64,000 bases of DNA. Origin: Achatina immaculata. Lineage: Eukaryota; Mollusca; Gastropoda; Stylommatophora; Achatinidae. The notes beneath the pieces were generated by a model. That model was given only the letters and a program-made list of their open reading frames with translations, made no database searches and was not told where the DNA came from. The DNA lies in contig CM019697.1 in assembly GCA_009760885.1 (NCBI GenBank), positions 28,512,710 through 28,576,709 of the forward strand, read 5' to 3'. Each line of letters starts with the position of its first letter. Positions within the stretch are counted from its first letter, which is position 1. A program made the translations under genes and the position numbers. Shown one piece after another: positions 32,201-44,232 of the stretch.

Positions 32201-33279
32201 AAACATTCACATAACTCCACCACACGCACTGTCAGACTCAGCTTTTTCTAAAGTGATCATATTTTTTCGCAAACCAAAGCAGGACCCTCCTCACACGCAC
32301 GCGCACACCCACCCACCCACCCACCAAACAGAATTTGCTCTTTAATCGTCTGTATAGGTCAAACTCAAACTACAGAAAGTCTTTAAAAATTGTATGATGC
32401 TTCAATAATTTTTACAGCTAGTGTTTTAAAGTTCACATACAAAATTTAAAAAGCTCAGCATAAAGGAGTCGTACCTTATTGATACACCAACAGTAATTAG
32501 TAGTCATCACAGCTGCTCTGTAGCAGATGATGTGCTTGGTTTATGTCTCCTCTGAAGTTGTGGCGCAGTATTTCTGTGAGGAATGTGTTTTTCTTAGTTG
32601 ATCTGAGCGTTGCACGAGCATGTTGTGGAGTTTCTGGCATGGGTTTCTGTGCTCTCAAAGTTGCATTTAACCATAAGCATTGTTGAATATGGGAAAACAC
32701 TTCCACCCACCGGATATCAGTTATTGCTTGTTTGGAGTTCAGTCTGAAATTTTTTATGCTGAAGCAAATCTACAAACATTGTTGATTTCATCAAACAGTT
32801 TGTTGTCATTGATTTCAAGATCCGGAAATTTGAACCAAAGAGAAAGAGAAAGAAGATAAAATATAGATTCACATGAATGATATGTAACAAATAAGACTGT
32901 AAAAGAATAGGGAAAAAAAAAGAGAGAGCAGTAGCTGTGACTTGTGAAAAAGCTAAGGTCCTGCTTTTTAGACTGATTCCTCAAGTTATTTCCATTGGCA
33001 GCTTTTACAGAAGAAGGAAAAGGTATAGCAGTATATTGAATGGTAGGTCATAAGATAGATAACTCATCTGAGAATTGTAAAAATTAATATGAAAGAGTTA
33101 TCTTCTAAAGTAGTCAGCTGTGAGTAGAGTCCATCTGCTTTGTCTCTTGTTGCATGAGGGTCATGGTTAAGGTAGGACAGGGAAAAGTTCAGATGAGAGA
33201 GAAAATCATATGACTGAGGGACAGTTGTGTTTTGTGTATCGTCTGAGATAGACGTAGATTAGTCTGTTAGAAATGTTGT
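32201..33279. other. Intron, low-complexity patches only
   Basis: Contains a CA/CCCA-rich patch at 32292-32323. A short stretch near 32846-32885 (aagataaaatatagattcac) resembles the Penelope 3' region. No gene was seen. Confidence 0.4.
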
Positions 33280-34335
33280 TTAGTGAAATAGATGTAGAAC
33301 AGAGTGTATTAGAGTCTAATTTGAATAGACTTAAAGATATAGTGGTTACTGCAATGAGAGAAGAACAAGCAGAATTTTGAAAAGGGAGAAGCTGTCTCGA
33401 CCAGATCTTTACTCTAAGTATAATACTTGAAGAACATAGTGAAAAGCAGAAAAAATTAATATTGAATTTCATAGACTTTAAAAAGGCATTTGATAGCATA
33501 CACAGAGATTCATTATGGAGAATTTTAAGTCTATATGGAATACCATCTAAAATTGTCAACATCATTAAGGACTTCTACAATGGATATGTTTGTACAGTCA
33601 AGATGGAAGAAGGGATGAGTGAATGGTTCCAGATTGAAACAGGTGTGAAACAAGGATGTATACTGTCTCCTTTACTTTTTGGAATTACAATACACATAGA
33701 AGGGACAGATATTGAAGTCAATCAATTTGCGTACCTTGGCAGCTACATAGACCAGGATGGTGACACCAGAAAGGAAGTTAGAATCAGAATTGCAAAAGCA
33801 GCATCGATCTTCAAGAATCTTGAGAACATATGGCATTCAAAAGTTATAAGCACAAAAACCAAGTTAAGACTATTCAATTCAAATGTAATATACACCCTCA
33901 TTTATGGATGCGAAAGCTGGAAAACAACTACAGAAATAGACAAGAATTTAGACTCTTTTGAAAACAAATGCCTAAGGAAAATACTTGGCATCAAGTGGAA
34001 CGAATTCAAGAACAATGCAGAAATAAAACAGATGACTGAACAACAACCAGTCTCATGGGTGATCAGGAGAAGGAGATGGACATATGTTGGTCACTTGATG
34101 AGAAGAAATGATCAGAGAATCCCAGAACAAGCTATCAAGTGGAACACAACAGGCCAAAGAAAAAGAGGCAGACTGAGTGAAACTCTGAAGAGGACATTGT
34201 TAAGAGAGGCCAAATTAACAGGCATAAAATCCCTTGATGAGGTTGAAAAACTCGCCGAAGACAGGAAAAATTGGCGAACTACTTTGTGAGCCCTATGTGA
34301 TGTTTAACGGCACGGGAAGGAGATAAGATAAGAGT
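33280..34335 (+). mobile_element. RTE-like LINE, family D copy 1 (internally deleted)
   Basis: Plus-strand RTE-type element, truncated at the 5' side. Bases 33340-33460 encode AMREEQAGF and SCLDQIFTL with stops. The open frame 33462-34289 then gives FIDFKKAFDSIHRDSLWRIL, GVKQGCILSPLLFGI, FAYLGSYIDQDGDTRKEVR, YGCESWKTT and RWTYVGHLMRRNDQRIPEQA. The catalytic YADD stretch that should lie between LLFGI and FAYLG is missing, so this long open frame cannot be an active RT. The 3' tail is AAGAT-like (ataagataag, 34322-34333). Confidence 0.88.
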
Positions 34336-35887
34336 GCACTAGAATGTTCTGATGGAAATAGTAGTCTGCCAGGAATATATATCATGGAGATGTCCAGTCT
34401 TGTGTCCATGGATTTTGTTGATGCCCTTGTCCTTCTCGTCATATCGCTCATCGACTCATCATCACCCTGTACATCATTAAAGTCATTTCAACTGTAAAGT
34501 TTCTGCTTCAGCATTACTATTTCCACTGAGAGAGAATGAACCTGGGAGCAATTAAGTCTGTGAAGTGAATAACAAAACAGACGCAAAACAACGTAGTATA
34601 GTCATGGATTAAATGAGATAAAATATTAACAGTAATTGATAAAGTCAACACTTGTCATTGTAAACAGAAAGAACATTATTCCAGTGGACAATAATGGAAA
34701 TTTACAGAGATGAGCAACAAATTTACATTCTACACATAGAAGAGCAGAAGACTGAATCACCCAGAGGAGTCCTGCTTTAAAGGGGAACTTAGGAACAGCT
34801 TTATTAACAAGCACATAGCTGTAAAAATTGCCAAGGAAGATAACTTGAGGAATCAGTTCCATGAGTTCATGAGGAATCAGTTCCATGAGTTCTTACTAAA
34901 TGGGTACCCGAAAGATTTGGTCCCTTCAATTCCTAAAAAAACAAGTAGTGCCCAGCTCAATGGATGTAACTGATGATGATGCAGTTTATGAAGACTCTGA
35001 CCCTTGCAGTGAAGAAGAATCAGTTGCACAATTTCTGAACTGTACAATATGTAATGTTGATGGTGATTAAGAGTCCTGTGAAAAAAATATGGTTTTTTCC
35101 CGCTTTATTTTATTTCTGATGAAAATATTTTTTCTCCAAAATTTTTCGCCTGAAAAAATAGTGTGTTATGCATGGTAAAGTATAGTAGTCAAGAATGACT
35201 CATAATTTGCAGTACTTTTTCCTACTGTGTTTATAAATTGCTTTCCACTGCTTTACTCCTGTGTCTGTTTCCATATACATGGACATAATTGCTTGTTTTA
35301 TATTGGCCTTGGCTTTACTTAGTGATTCTGTAGCAGCATGAGATTTGTATAAGGTGATTACTTTTGCTGCTGTGAAGCGTGAGGTATTGTAACAGGAAAT
35401 CTCTGAACATTTGCCACAACTGTAGCTTACTAAAGCTAAATAATGATGATTAATGGAAGTGGGGATGGTGTGTTTTCAGTTTTCTGCGTTAAGGAAAATT
35501 CTTCCAGTCCTGATATTGTGACAGTACCTTATCCTAAATTGAGTGAGCTGTAATTCCAAGAAGCCATCTAAGAAGGCTTTTTAGCATGTTCCACAAAGAT
35601 GGTTGATCAGTATCTGTTTGTCAGGTTGGTAGCAGCATGATGACTTCTGACTGAGGGCAATTCTGGAGGTATTCAAACTTTTTATTGTGTATGGTTTGGT
35701 TACATATTTGCTTGTAACTGCACAAAGCTACAACAGGGATCATTCTGAGTGAGCTTTAATGAAAATTCTGTGCAAATAAAAGTATATACTTTAAAAATAA
35801 CTCTTGGGTTTCTTTTCGAGAATGAAATTTATTGATTCCAAAATGAGTACAAACCATTAAAATGTGTACTAACGCTGGTTTGCACAG
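34336..35887 (+). other. PTCD1 intron, nothing recognised
   Basis: AT-rich intron without recognised repeats apart from a local duplication of 'gaggaatcagttccatgagtt' (34849-34891). The acceptor tgcacag lies at 35881-35887. Confidence 0.5.
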
Positions 35888-36004
35888 GCTGTTCTCAGAG
35901 TTATGTCCAAACTGAGGCTTGTCCCTAACATGAGGACATATGCTGCAATAGCCCTTACATGCCATAAAGAAAAAGATGCCCTTGAAATGCTCCAGGATAT
36001 GAAG
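35888..36004 (+). CDS. PTCD1: PTCD1 internal exon c
   Basis: 39 codons in phase 0, acceptor gtttgcacag and donor AAG|GTAAGA. The peptide AVLRVMSKLRLVPNMRTYAA ... EMLQDMK is one PPR unit ending in the typical 'LxxMK'. It follows directly on exon b and precedes exon d in the order seen in animal PTCD1. The exon is short and isolated by 7-kb and 17-kb introns. Confidence 0.9.
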
Positions 36005-36702
36005 GTAAGATCGTGCAGGTCACATTTATTGTATTGTCCAGACATTTGCAAATTGCAAAAAAGGTAATTGGATTATATGCATTGTACGCATGTGAATATG
36101 CATTACATTATTTCTTTTATTTTAATAATAATAGTAATAATAATGATGATAATAATGTGAAAAAAAAGATTTTGCAGAATTTTAAAATTACTTTAGAAAC
36201 TGAGTTTTATTATATCATGTATTACATTTTACTTGTCACTTATGGAGAAGGTTGTGACAGGCTGACTCAAAATCAGATATGTGTGATCAGTTGAATTTAG
36301 AATTTTATATCTTTTAGTGCTTTGATTGATGTAATACTAATGCTTTGTTGGTTGTAATTGGCGTGTGTTCTAGTGCACAATTGAGATTCGCTTCTACTTC
36401 CTCTGAGGACATGTAATTTATTGAGGTGGAGGTGGTATGTACTTTTGAGGAAAGTTTTTTTTTTTTTGCAATGATTCTTCAATTTGCTGCTTTGAAGATT
36501 GATATATATCTTGTTCGTCCACGTTGATGTTTCCTAGTGAGTTAGCCCTTGATCAGCTTTTTCGTTGCCAATGCTAGAGTGTCCCATGCAGTGTATCCAT
36601 GTGATGTTTTGGATTTGTGTTTTATATACTATGGCCAACCACCCACTTCTAAGGATTCAGTGTTCTGACTTTCGTAATAGACTCTGTTGAGTCTGTGATG
36701 AT
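36005..36702 (+). other. PTCD1 intron start with TAA microsatellite
   Basis: A (TAA/TGA)n-like run lies at about 36123-36157. No other feature was recognised. Confidence 0.5.
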
Positions 36703-36795
36703 TGTCTTCTTCTTCTTCTTCGTTCGCACTGTCTGTCTATATCTGCAGTCCTGTCTCTTGGATAAATTTCACTGTTTTTTGTAATTCATGTATGT
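36703..36795 (-). repeat. LINE family E, solo 3' end
   Basis: About 93 bp of E 3' end with a GAA-repeat tail (cttcttcttcttcttcg on the plus strand), ending abruptly at the G1 element. It resembles 40912-41026 more than E1 near the tail (gtgcgaa). Confidence 0.7.
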
Positions 36796-37700
36796 GTGAT
36801 GATTGTAGTTTGTTGTACTTTATGGGTCATCAGCCTGTTCAAGGGTTGCATAATGGCTTCAGTTTCCATCTGCATGTTTGAGCATATGTTGTGGTATGCC
36901 CCGGCCATGATCTTGAGTAGTTTGAAGTATGCTGCAAAACCCCATCTGCTTTTAACACCTCTGTGTCATGATCCATCTGTGTAGATGGCAGTGTCTTCAA
37001 GGCTCGATGTTTTCTTAATTAATTCATTTCTTTTGTCTTGTGTTTTTCCCACAGGCCAGTTCTGGCATTCCTGGGTTAGTATGATATGCACTTTAGTGAG
37101 ATTTTGGTACATTAAATTGGTGCAAGTTGTAGAGAAATGTGTTGTGGGTCAATTATTGATGATAATGAATCTTCCGCAGCCACCATCCATGATTTTCCTC
37201 TCTTTATTCTGACCCCTTTCATACTATTTATATGTTTATGGAGTGGATGGGTTTTGTTAGTACTAATCTCAAGGTAGTCCTTGTGTACATTTCTGATGGG
37301 TTCTGAAGTCCATTAGATCCAGGATGTATCTTGTTGCAGCATTGGTGTGTTTTTATTGCATCTGAGTATAAATCTCATTGTCTCATTTTGTATCAAGTCC
37401 AGTTTGGCAATTTGTGTGTTTGATAGAGTCAGCAAGCTGAGGCCATAATCTGTTTTGGATAGGACTATTGTTCTCATAGGGTAAATAGCGTTCCTTGTAG
37501 TAATTGTAAGTATGATAGGACCTTGTCTGGACTTATGTACCATTTCTTCAACGTGTTTGCTGAAAGTCAATGTTCTATCCAGGTGTATGCCTAAGTACTT
37601 TAAATTTTGTCTTCTCTCAATAGACACATTTTCACTTTTGATGTCAGGCATTTTGTCCTTGATAGTTTTATTGTTCAAGGAGTACTAGAGAGCTTATGTC
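36796..37700 (-). mobile_element. I-like LINE, family G copy 1 (RT end and RNase H)
   Basis: Minus-strand fragment. 37678-37313 encodes the RT thumb (NLKYLGIHLDRTLTFSKHVEEM, SKTDYGLSLLTLSNTQIAKLDLIQNETMRFIL). The lower part has an RNase H start (near 36990-36960, YTDGS-like with a stop). Related in architecture to E and F but diverged. Both ends are truncated. Confidence 0.75.
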
Positions 37701-38034
37701 TTTTTTTTTTTCTAGACACCATTTGGTACATTATTGATCTTTTCTCAAAATTTTTTATGCCATGTAGAAAATTAACTTTTCCAAATAGTCTTGAAATTAT
37801 TGAATTAGATGAAAATGTTTCATTCAGACTTTCTTGTTGAATTTACAATGTACATGCTGTGTTCATATTAATGACTCTGTATAACAGATGTTTACTAAAA
37901 AACCACTAAACTAATAATCTCCCACCGTTTGGTCTGCAAAAACCCATTTTATGCAGTCATTAGCAGCAGTGTCGTAAACTATAGATGACCATCCCATCCA
38001 GAAAAAGAAACACTTAGTGATGGATAGCATCTCT
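37701..38034. other. Intron, nothing recognised
   Basis: AT-rich, no shared repeat found. Confidence 0.4.
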
Positions 38035-38380
38035 ATTCAAAGGCATCTGATTGTGTACAACACCAGAAACTTTGGGAAATAATGGAAAAAATGGGATTTC
38101 AAACACATTTGGTACAATTAATATCACTGCTAGACCAACAGGCAGCAGTGAGAATAAATATGAAACAACTTGGTTTGACATAAAACAAGGGGTCCTTCAG
38201 GGGTGCATACTGTCGCCTTACTTATTTAACTTGTATACTGAAAATATAATGAGGAATTTTAGAGAAGATGTAGACAAAGAATATTATGATGCCATAACAA
38301 TTGGAGGTTATGAAACACCAGAGATTAGATATGCTGATGACACAATATTACTGTCCACAACACAAAAAGGAATGATCTGA
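38035..38380 (+). pseudogene. LINE family C, RT domain fragment
   Basis: Plus-strand RT palm: WFDIKQGVLQGCILSPYLFNLYTENIMRNF, then RYADDTILLSTTQKG with both catalytic aspartates present. The 5' side is degraded (TPETLGNNGKNGISNTFGT is out of context). It is cut off right after the YADD block by Penelope-related sequence. Confidence 0.8.
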
Positions 38381-38382
38381 AG

Positions 38383-38760
38383 GAGTTGTGTTGTTCTGCT
38401 CTTTATGAAAAAAACATACAACATTCGATATTTCGGCATGAGCCTTTTTTGAGGATTACATGCACTTCTTCTTTACGATTGGCTCTATCGCGTATCCTTT
38501 GTATGGTCCGCATGGTCCTTTTAAGACACACACTTCTCTGTTCTTTACTTCTGGAGGAGGCCACATTAAGATAAGTTCTTCTTCTTTTTTTTTTTTGCCG
38601 AAATATTGGATGTTGTATGTTTTTTCATTTATACATTCTCATACTTTCTATTCATTTTTTCTCACTTTACTCACGCCCTCCCTCACTTTGTAAAACTGCA
38701 CCATACACCTCTATCTACCTTTTTTATTTAAACCAGTTTTACTGCAGTTGCCATGCCTTT
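38383..38760. mobile_element. Penelope-like remnant with inverted repeat (second subfamily)
   Basis: The left arm 38405-38438 and right arm 38596-38628 are inverted copies with about three differences. Both carry the gccgaaata block, and the left also has ggctcatgcc read on the minus strand, as in the larger Penelope copies. The end includes tttactgcagttgcca (38738-38753), resembling the Penelope terminal block. Confidence 0.55.
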
Positions 38761-38904
38761 TATCTACCACTAATAATGAAATTAGAAGGTTTTTTAGTGA
38801 TCAACACTCAAGTAAAACAGATAAAAAAAAAAAAAAAGATTCAGAAACTCAACTTCTGAATAAAACTCTGTCAGTCAGAGTGACGTTATATTACATCTTA
38901 CATT

Positions 38905-40520
38905 CTTCCTGTGCTATTAAACGTCACATAGGGCTCGATAGTTGTCTGCCAAGCTTTCCTGTTTTCAGCGAGTCTTCATCAAGGGATGTTATGCCCACTA
39001 AACTGGCTTCTCTTAACAATGTCCTCTTTAGAGTTTAATGTGGTCGACCTCTTTTTCTTTGGCCTGTTGTGCTCCACTTGATAGCTTTATTTTGGCGTTC
39101 TCTGATTGTTTCTTCTCATCACATGGCCAGAGTATGTCTATCTTCTCTTTTCTGATCACCCATGAGACAGGTTGTCGTTTGCTCATCTCTCTTATCTCTT
39201 TGTTCTTGAATTCGTTCCACTTTATACCAAGTATTTTCCATAGGTATTTGTTTTCAAAAGAGTCTAATTTCTTGTGTATTTCTTTAGTTGATTTCTAGCT
39301 TTCACATGCATAAATGAGAGTGGATATCACATTTGAATTGAATAATCTTAACTTGGTTTTTTGTGCTTATAACTTTTGAATTCCATATGTTCTCAAGATT
39401 TTTAAAGGATAATGCTGCTTTTGCAATTCGAATTCTAACTTCCTTCCTGGTGTCACCATACTGGTCTATGTAGTTGCCAAGGTATGCAAACTGTTTTACT
39501 TCATCAACTGTTCCTTTTATGTATATTTTTACTTCTTGATTAATGAGAAGTTTCATTATTTTTGTTTTGTCTTTGTTAATTTCAAGATCTGTTTTGCTAG
39601 CATTGATTTCACATTGTCACTGATAAGAGTTATCTGCAAAATCAAGATCTTCTATTTGAGTCCCATGTACCTAATCAATATCAGTTTTAGCTGCACAGCA
39701 TTTTGTCTTTCTTTGTCAATGGAAATTCCAAAAAGCATGGGAGATGATATACATCTTTGTTTCACACCTGTTTCAATCTGAAACCATTCGCTTATTCCTT
39801 CTTCTGTCTTGACTGCACAAACATATCTGTTGTAGAGATCTCTAATGATGTTGACAATTTTAGATAGTAGTATTCCATATAGTCTTAAAATTCTCCACAA
39901 TGTATCTCTGTGCATACTATCAAATGCTTTTTTAAAGTCTGTGAAGTTCAGGATTAATGGTTTCTGCTTTCCAATATTTTCTTCAAGTATTATTCTTAGA
40001 GTAAAGATCTGGTTGAGACAGCTTCTCGCTTTTCGAAATCCTGCCTGTTCTTCTCTCATTGCAGTATCCACTACATCCTTAATTCTATTCAAAATCATTT
40101 TACAAAACACCTTTGACACAACTGATAGTAAGGTTACTCCCCTCCAGTTATTGCAGTCACTGAGGTTGTCTTTTTTTGGTATTTTAACAATGATTCCCTT
40201 TTTCTATTTAGAAGGACCTTTTCTTCTTTCCAAACTTTATTAAATATTCTTTATAGTTGGCTCATGTTGTCATTGTTAATAGCTTTTAACATTTCAACTG
40301 TTATTTCATCTTCACCTGCAACTTTGTTGTTAGCCATTAGATTGACTAGTGTTTCAATTTCATTCAGTGTAACTTCATCTAAGTTGACATTTAGTTGTGG
40401 AGCTGGTAAATTGGTTTCAAGATTTATTAATTCATTTGGGTGTGGTCGATTAAGTATTTCTTGGAAGTGTTTGGCCCATCTTTGCTTTTGGTCTTTACTT
40501 GATGTTATTGTGCAAAGGAA
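38905..40520 (-). mobile_element. RTE-like LINE, family D copy 2
   Basis: Minus-strand copy, longer than D1. From 40520 down: a pre-RT segment (RWAKHFQEIL, EDEITVEMLKAINNDN), the RT (QAGFRKARSCLNQIFTLRIILEE, FTDFKKAFDSMHRDTLWRIL, GVKQRCISSPMLFGISIDKE), then FAYLGNYIDQYGDTRKEVRI and a terminal region to 38905. The family QGC reads QRC and the ADD block is not preserved. No endonuclease remains. Stops and frameshifts make it inactive. Confidence 0.85.
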
Positions 40521-40551
40521 TTAAACAGAAAAATCATTTATGTACTGAGTA

Positions 40552-40670
40552 CCATACCGAAAATTCTGAGAAATTATTTCATGATCACATCATGTGACAT
40601 ACTGACATTTCAAAATGTAGTAGCCTTTTGGTCTATGATAGAGACATATGCAATTTCTCCCTTTCTGAAA
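40552..40670 (+). repeat. Possible solo mariner-3 terminal fragment
   Basis: ccataccgaaaattctgag at 40553-40571 resembles ccataccgaaagtcgtgagc at 63748-63767, the start of mariner-3. Both are followed by tcacatgatgt/tcatgtgac-like sequence. Only one end is visible. Confidence 0.35.
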
Positions 40671-40675
40671 ATATA

Positions 40676-40911
40676 AGTTTATTCAAAACTCTCCACCTCT
40701 TCCAGTTTTTCCTCATTAATACATATTTCAACTGCCTTGTTTGTTTTTCCATTCCTTTTTGTGTTGTGAACAGTAATACTGTGTCATCAGTGTATCTAAT
40801 CTCAGGTATTTCATAACTTCCAATTGTTATGGCATCATAATATTCTTTGTCAATATTTTATCTAAAATTCCTCATTGTATTTTCAGTATACAAGTTAAAT
40901 AAGTAAGGCGA
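40676..40911 (-). repeat. LINE family C, RT-region fragment
   Basis: Minus-strand stretch covering the RYTDDTVLLFTTQKG-like block and the start of the following segment, diverged from C3. It is directly abutted by an E 3' end at 40912. Confidence 0.75.
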
Positions 40912-41026
40912 CTTCTTCTTCATTCGCACTGTCTATATCTGCAGTCCTGTCTCTTGGACAATTTCACTGTTTTTTTGTAATTTATGTATGGAACCGTAGA
41001 GCTTATCCTCTTTAGTGGTTTCACTC
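40912..41026 (-). repeat. LINE family E, 3' end next to A2
   Basis: E 3' terminal sequence with a GAA-type tail (ttcttcttcattcgcac), broken at the equivalent of E1 position about 9440 where A2 begins. The piece of E on the other side of A2 stops at the equivalent of E1 8934, so about 500 bp of E is missing between them. Confidence 0.7.
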
Positions 41027-41728
41027 ATCATCATCATCAGATGCCGTGCCGACTGGCATTGACTATTATGCTTCTCCAGAGTACACGATCCTTCATGCAG
41101 GCCATCAGCTCAGTTGGTGATCTCCTCTCACACCATCCCGTCAGACTGTCCAATATCATTTCTCTTGGTCTTCGTCTTGATCTTCTTCCTTCTATTTTTC
41201 CTGTTGTTATAATATTTTCAATGCCCCCTCTTCTCATTGCATGTCCTATGAAAGTACATTGTCTCTCTCTTATCTTTTTGACAAGGTTTTTTTTGTCTCT
41301 CCAGCTCTTCTCATACATTCTTCATTAGTTATTTTTGTTGTAAAGGGTATTCGCAACATTCTTCTAATAAACCACATTTCTGCTGCTTCCAATGATTTTT
41401 GTGCAGACATGCCTATTGTCCATGATTCACTTCCATATAACAAAATAGGTTCAATATAGCATTTTAGGACTCGTTTTCTAACATTCAATTATAAGGATGT
41501 GTTGGCTAATATGTTTTTCATCCTCTGAAATGCAGTCTTTGCTTGGCCTATTCTGTTCTTAATTTCTGTTGTGCATTTCCCATCTGAAGTTATTACTGCT
41601 CCAAGGTATTTGAATATCTGCACCTGTTTTAGAATAGTTCTGTTTAATTTTATGCTACATGTTGGTGGATTCTGTTTCTTAGATATAACCATAGACTCTG
41701 TCTTTTTGATGTTCAAAGTAAGGCCTTT

Positions 41729-42611
41729 CTATTCACTTTCTTTGGCGACTTTATCCAAGAGATTTTGCAGGTCTTGTTGGTTCTCCGCTATCAGTACTGT
41801 GTCGTCAGCATACCGAAGGTTGTTAATATTGTATCCTCCAATTTTTATACCTGGTTCTGTTATGATCGTTCTTAGAATATTCTCGCTGTACAGAGAAATA
41901 AGGTCTGGAGATAGTACACATCCTTGTCGCACCCCTTGTTTTATAGGTTGATATTTTCCAGTTCTATTTTCAACTCGAATTGCTGCTTCTTGCTGCCAGT
42001 ATAGATGTTTTACAATCCTCAGGTCTTTGCCGTCTATATTGATGTCTTCAAGCATTTTAATAATTTCGTTATGTTTCACCTTGTCGAATGCCTTTCTGTA
42101 ATCAATGAAGTATGAGTAGAGATCTTTCTGTACTTCTAAAGCTCTTTCTGTTAGTGTTCATAAAGCATAAATGGCATTGTGTGTTCCCTTTCCTTCAACA
42201 AATCCAAACTGTTCATCTGCTATTTCCATTTGTATCTTTTTCCTTGTTCTTCTCATAATGATTCTCAGAAGTAGCTTCGTTATGTGACATGAGAGGCTGA
42301 TAGTCCAGTGGTCATCACATTCCTTTGCACCTGGTTTCTTTGGTAGTGCTATAAACGTGGTCACTGGGAATATAGCCACTGTTGTAAATGTCATTCAGTA
42401 ACTTGGTTATTATTTTTATTCCTAACTCCTCTAGTGCTTCTATTTCTTCTGTTGTTATATTATCAGACCCAGTCGCTTTTCCTTTCTTCATGTGTTTGAT
42501 GGCATCTATGATTTCATCTTCAAGTATTGGTGGCCCATCACGGTTTTCAATATCTGGTGTTAATTCTGGTCTTTCTCCTCCATATAGCACACCAATATCA
42601 CCTGTCCACAA
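41729..42611 (-). pseudogene. Reverse transcriptase domain of LINE A2
   Basis: Three overlapping open segments (42611-42315, 42394-42158, 42079-41729) hold the [75 protein letters not shown] and [22 protein letters not shown]. The YADD aspartates are intact; frameshifts near 42390 and 42120 interrupt the frame. Confidence 0.88.
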
Positions 42612-42849
42612 TGTCTTCTTTTCCCATTAACATTTTAGCTTCTTTTGATTTCAGGCATTCTGTGGTATATTTTGTTTTCCTGCCTGTGAGTACACTAATT
42701 TGTTTGTGCATGTTTTTGCTGTCTTTATTATGAGAGTCCTCTATTTGTCTGCACTGTTCATTTAACCACACTTCTTTTGCTTCTCTGCATTTGCGTCTTA
42801 TTTCTTTATTTATCTTGCTATATTTTTACTCGTTATTTACTCGTTATTT

Positions 42850-43434
42850 TTACTCCTCCTCTGTCAGTCCTAAGATGTCGTCTGTCATCCATTTATTTTT
42901 AGAGGCTTCTTTTTTTGGTGGTATTATCTCCTTAACAGTTTGGTGGATAGAATCTATTAACATTGCCCATTGTTCATCTATACTATTTATCTTTGCTATT
43001 GCATTGTATCTATTTGTTATAATAACTTTGTATTGTTCTTGCAGTTCTTGGTCATTTGTAAGGAGTTCTGTATTCAGTTTGATGTTTCTCACTTTTCTGC
43101 GTGCTTTCTTGAGCTTTATTCTAATTTTTCCACAGAGTGGGTCATGGTCACTATTGCAGTCAGCTTCTGGCATGGTTTTTGTTGTCAGTAATGCATTGTG
43201 GAATCGTTTGTTAATTAATATGTAGTCTATCTGGGTAAAAGTCTTTTTGTCTGGGCTGCACCATGTTGCCAGTCTTCGAGGATGTTGTTTAAACCAGGTG
43301 TTTCCTACAACTATGCTGTGTATTCTTGCCCATTCAATTAATTTACTACCTCTGTCATTCCTCTCCCCCAGTCCATAGTCACCAACGATGTCTGAAGTTC
43401 TTCCTTTACCGAGTTTGGCATTGAAATCTCCCAT
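42850..43434 (-). pseudogene. AP endonuclease domain of LINE A2
   Basis: 194 open residues from GDFNAKLGKGRTSDIVG to the linker, with WARIHSIVVGNTWF, TQIDYILINKRFHNALL and the SDH motif (CNSDHDPLCGKI). The N-terminal third of the domain lies upstream in another frame because of an indel near 43460. Near-identical to A1. In the family this domain makes the first-strand nick. Confidence 0.88.
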
Positions 43435-44232
43435 GACTATGGTAACTTCATGTGATTTGTGTGTTTTAGGGCTGTCTCTATGTCATTATAAAATATCTGT
43501 ACATCGTCTTCAGAACTTTCAGATGTTGGAGCGTACACTTGTATACGGTTCATTGGTTGTCCTTTCAGTTGGGCTAGCAGGACTTGGTCTGAGATGTTCA
43601 AATATCCTACAGTTGTCCTTGCTGTTTTTTCGTCAGATATTATTCCTACTCCTCATTCTCACTTCCTGAATATATTATTGTTTATTTATCAAGTTTATCT
43701 TCCCTGCACATGTCCATCTAACTTCACTCATTCCTAATATGTTGATCTTCATCCTTTCCATTTCCATCTTTACATTTTCTAATTTTCCAGCCTGGAATCA
43801 AGTTCTAACATTCCATGTTGCTATTTTGAACTTGTTAGTTTTGTCACCAGTAGCTTGATGACGAGGCTGTTCCAAAGGAACATCCATTAATGTTGTTCAT
43901 GACAAATCTGCCTTCTGTCGGTTTTCTCTCTGCTAGCCTTTGGACTCCCTGTCCTACCCGCAAGGCAGCGGGAGCGAGAGGTTTTAAGGCGCCTCTTACC
44001 CGCCTGGTATTCCCTTCACTGAGCACCTGAGGCACTTTATAAGAGTAGTACAGCCACCTACTACTCCCATCTCGCTCTCTGAGTCTACCGCCAGTTGGTC
44101 CGCACCTGCTTATTTGGATAACTCCTTATTCACAGGGATCCTCCATATCTGGAGGACTTTCACCATCCGCCACCTCTGACGCGCTGGGTTGGGGATGGTT
44201 GCCCCAGCTTTACCCCAGTGAGAATTACTACG

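Larger units (their letters stand above)
41027..44217 (-). mobile_element. RTE-like LINE, family A copy 2, full length
   Basis: About 3.19 kb. The 5' region is GC-richer (44217-43830), followed by the endonuclease start (KFKIATWNVRT near 43825), endonuclease (43434-42850: GDFNAKLG, QIDYILIN, NSDHDPL), RT (42611-41729: [38 protein letters not shown]), the terminal region (41716-41037) and a (TGA)n tail. This length and order fit RTE/BovB elements. A few frameshifts (for example near 43460, 42390 and 42170) disable it. Its 5' junction is at a site also used in E1. Confidence 0.92.

Noticed and set aside
33462..34289. 275-codon open frame as a host gene
   Set aside because: It is the RT-to-terminal part of an RTE-like LINE with a simple-repeat tail; relatives are present at 38905 and 55591.
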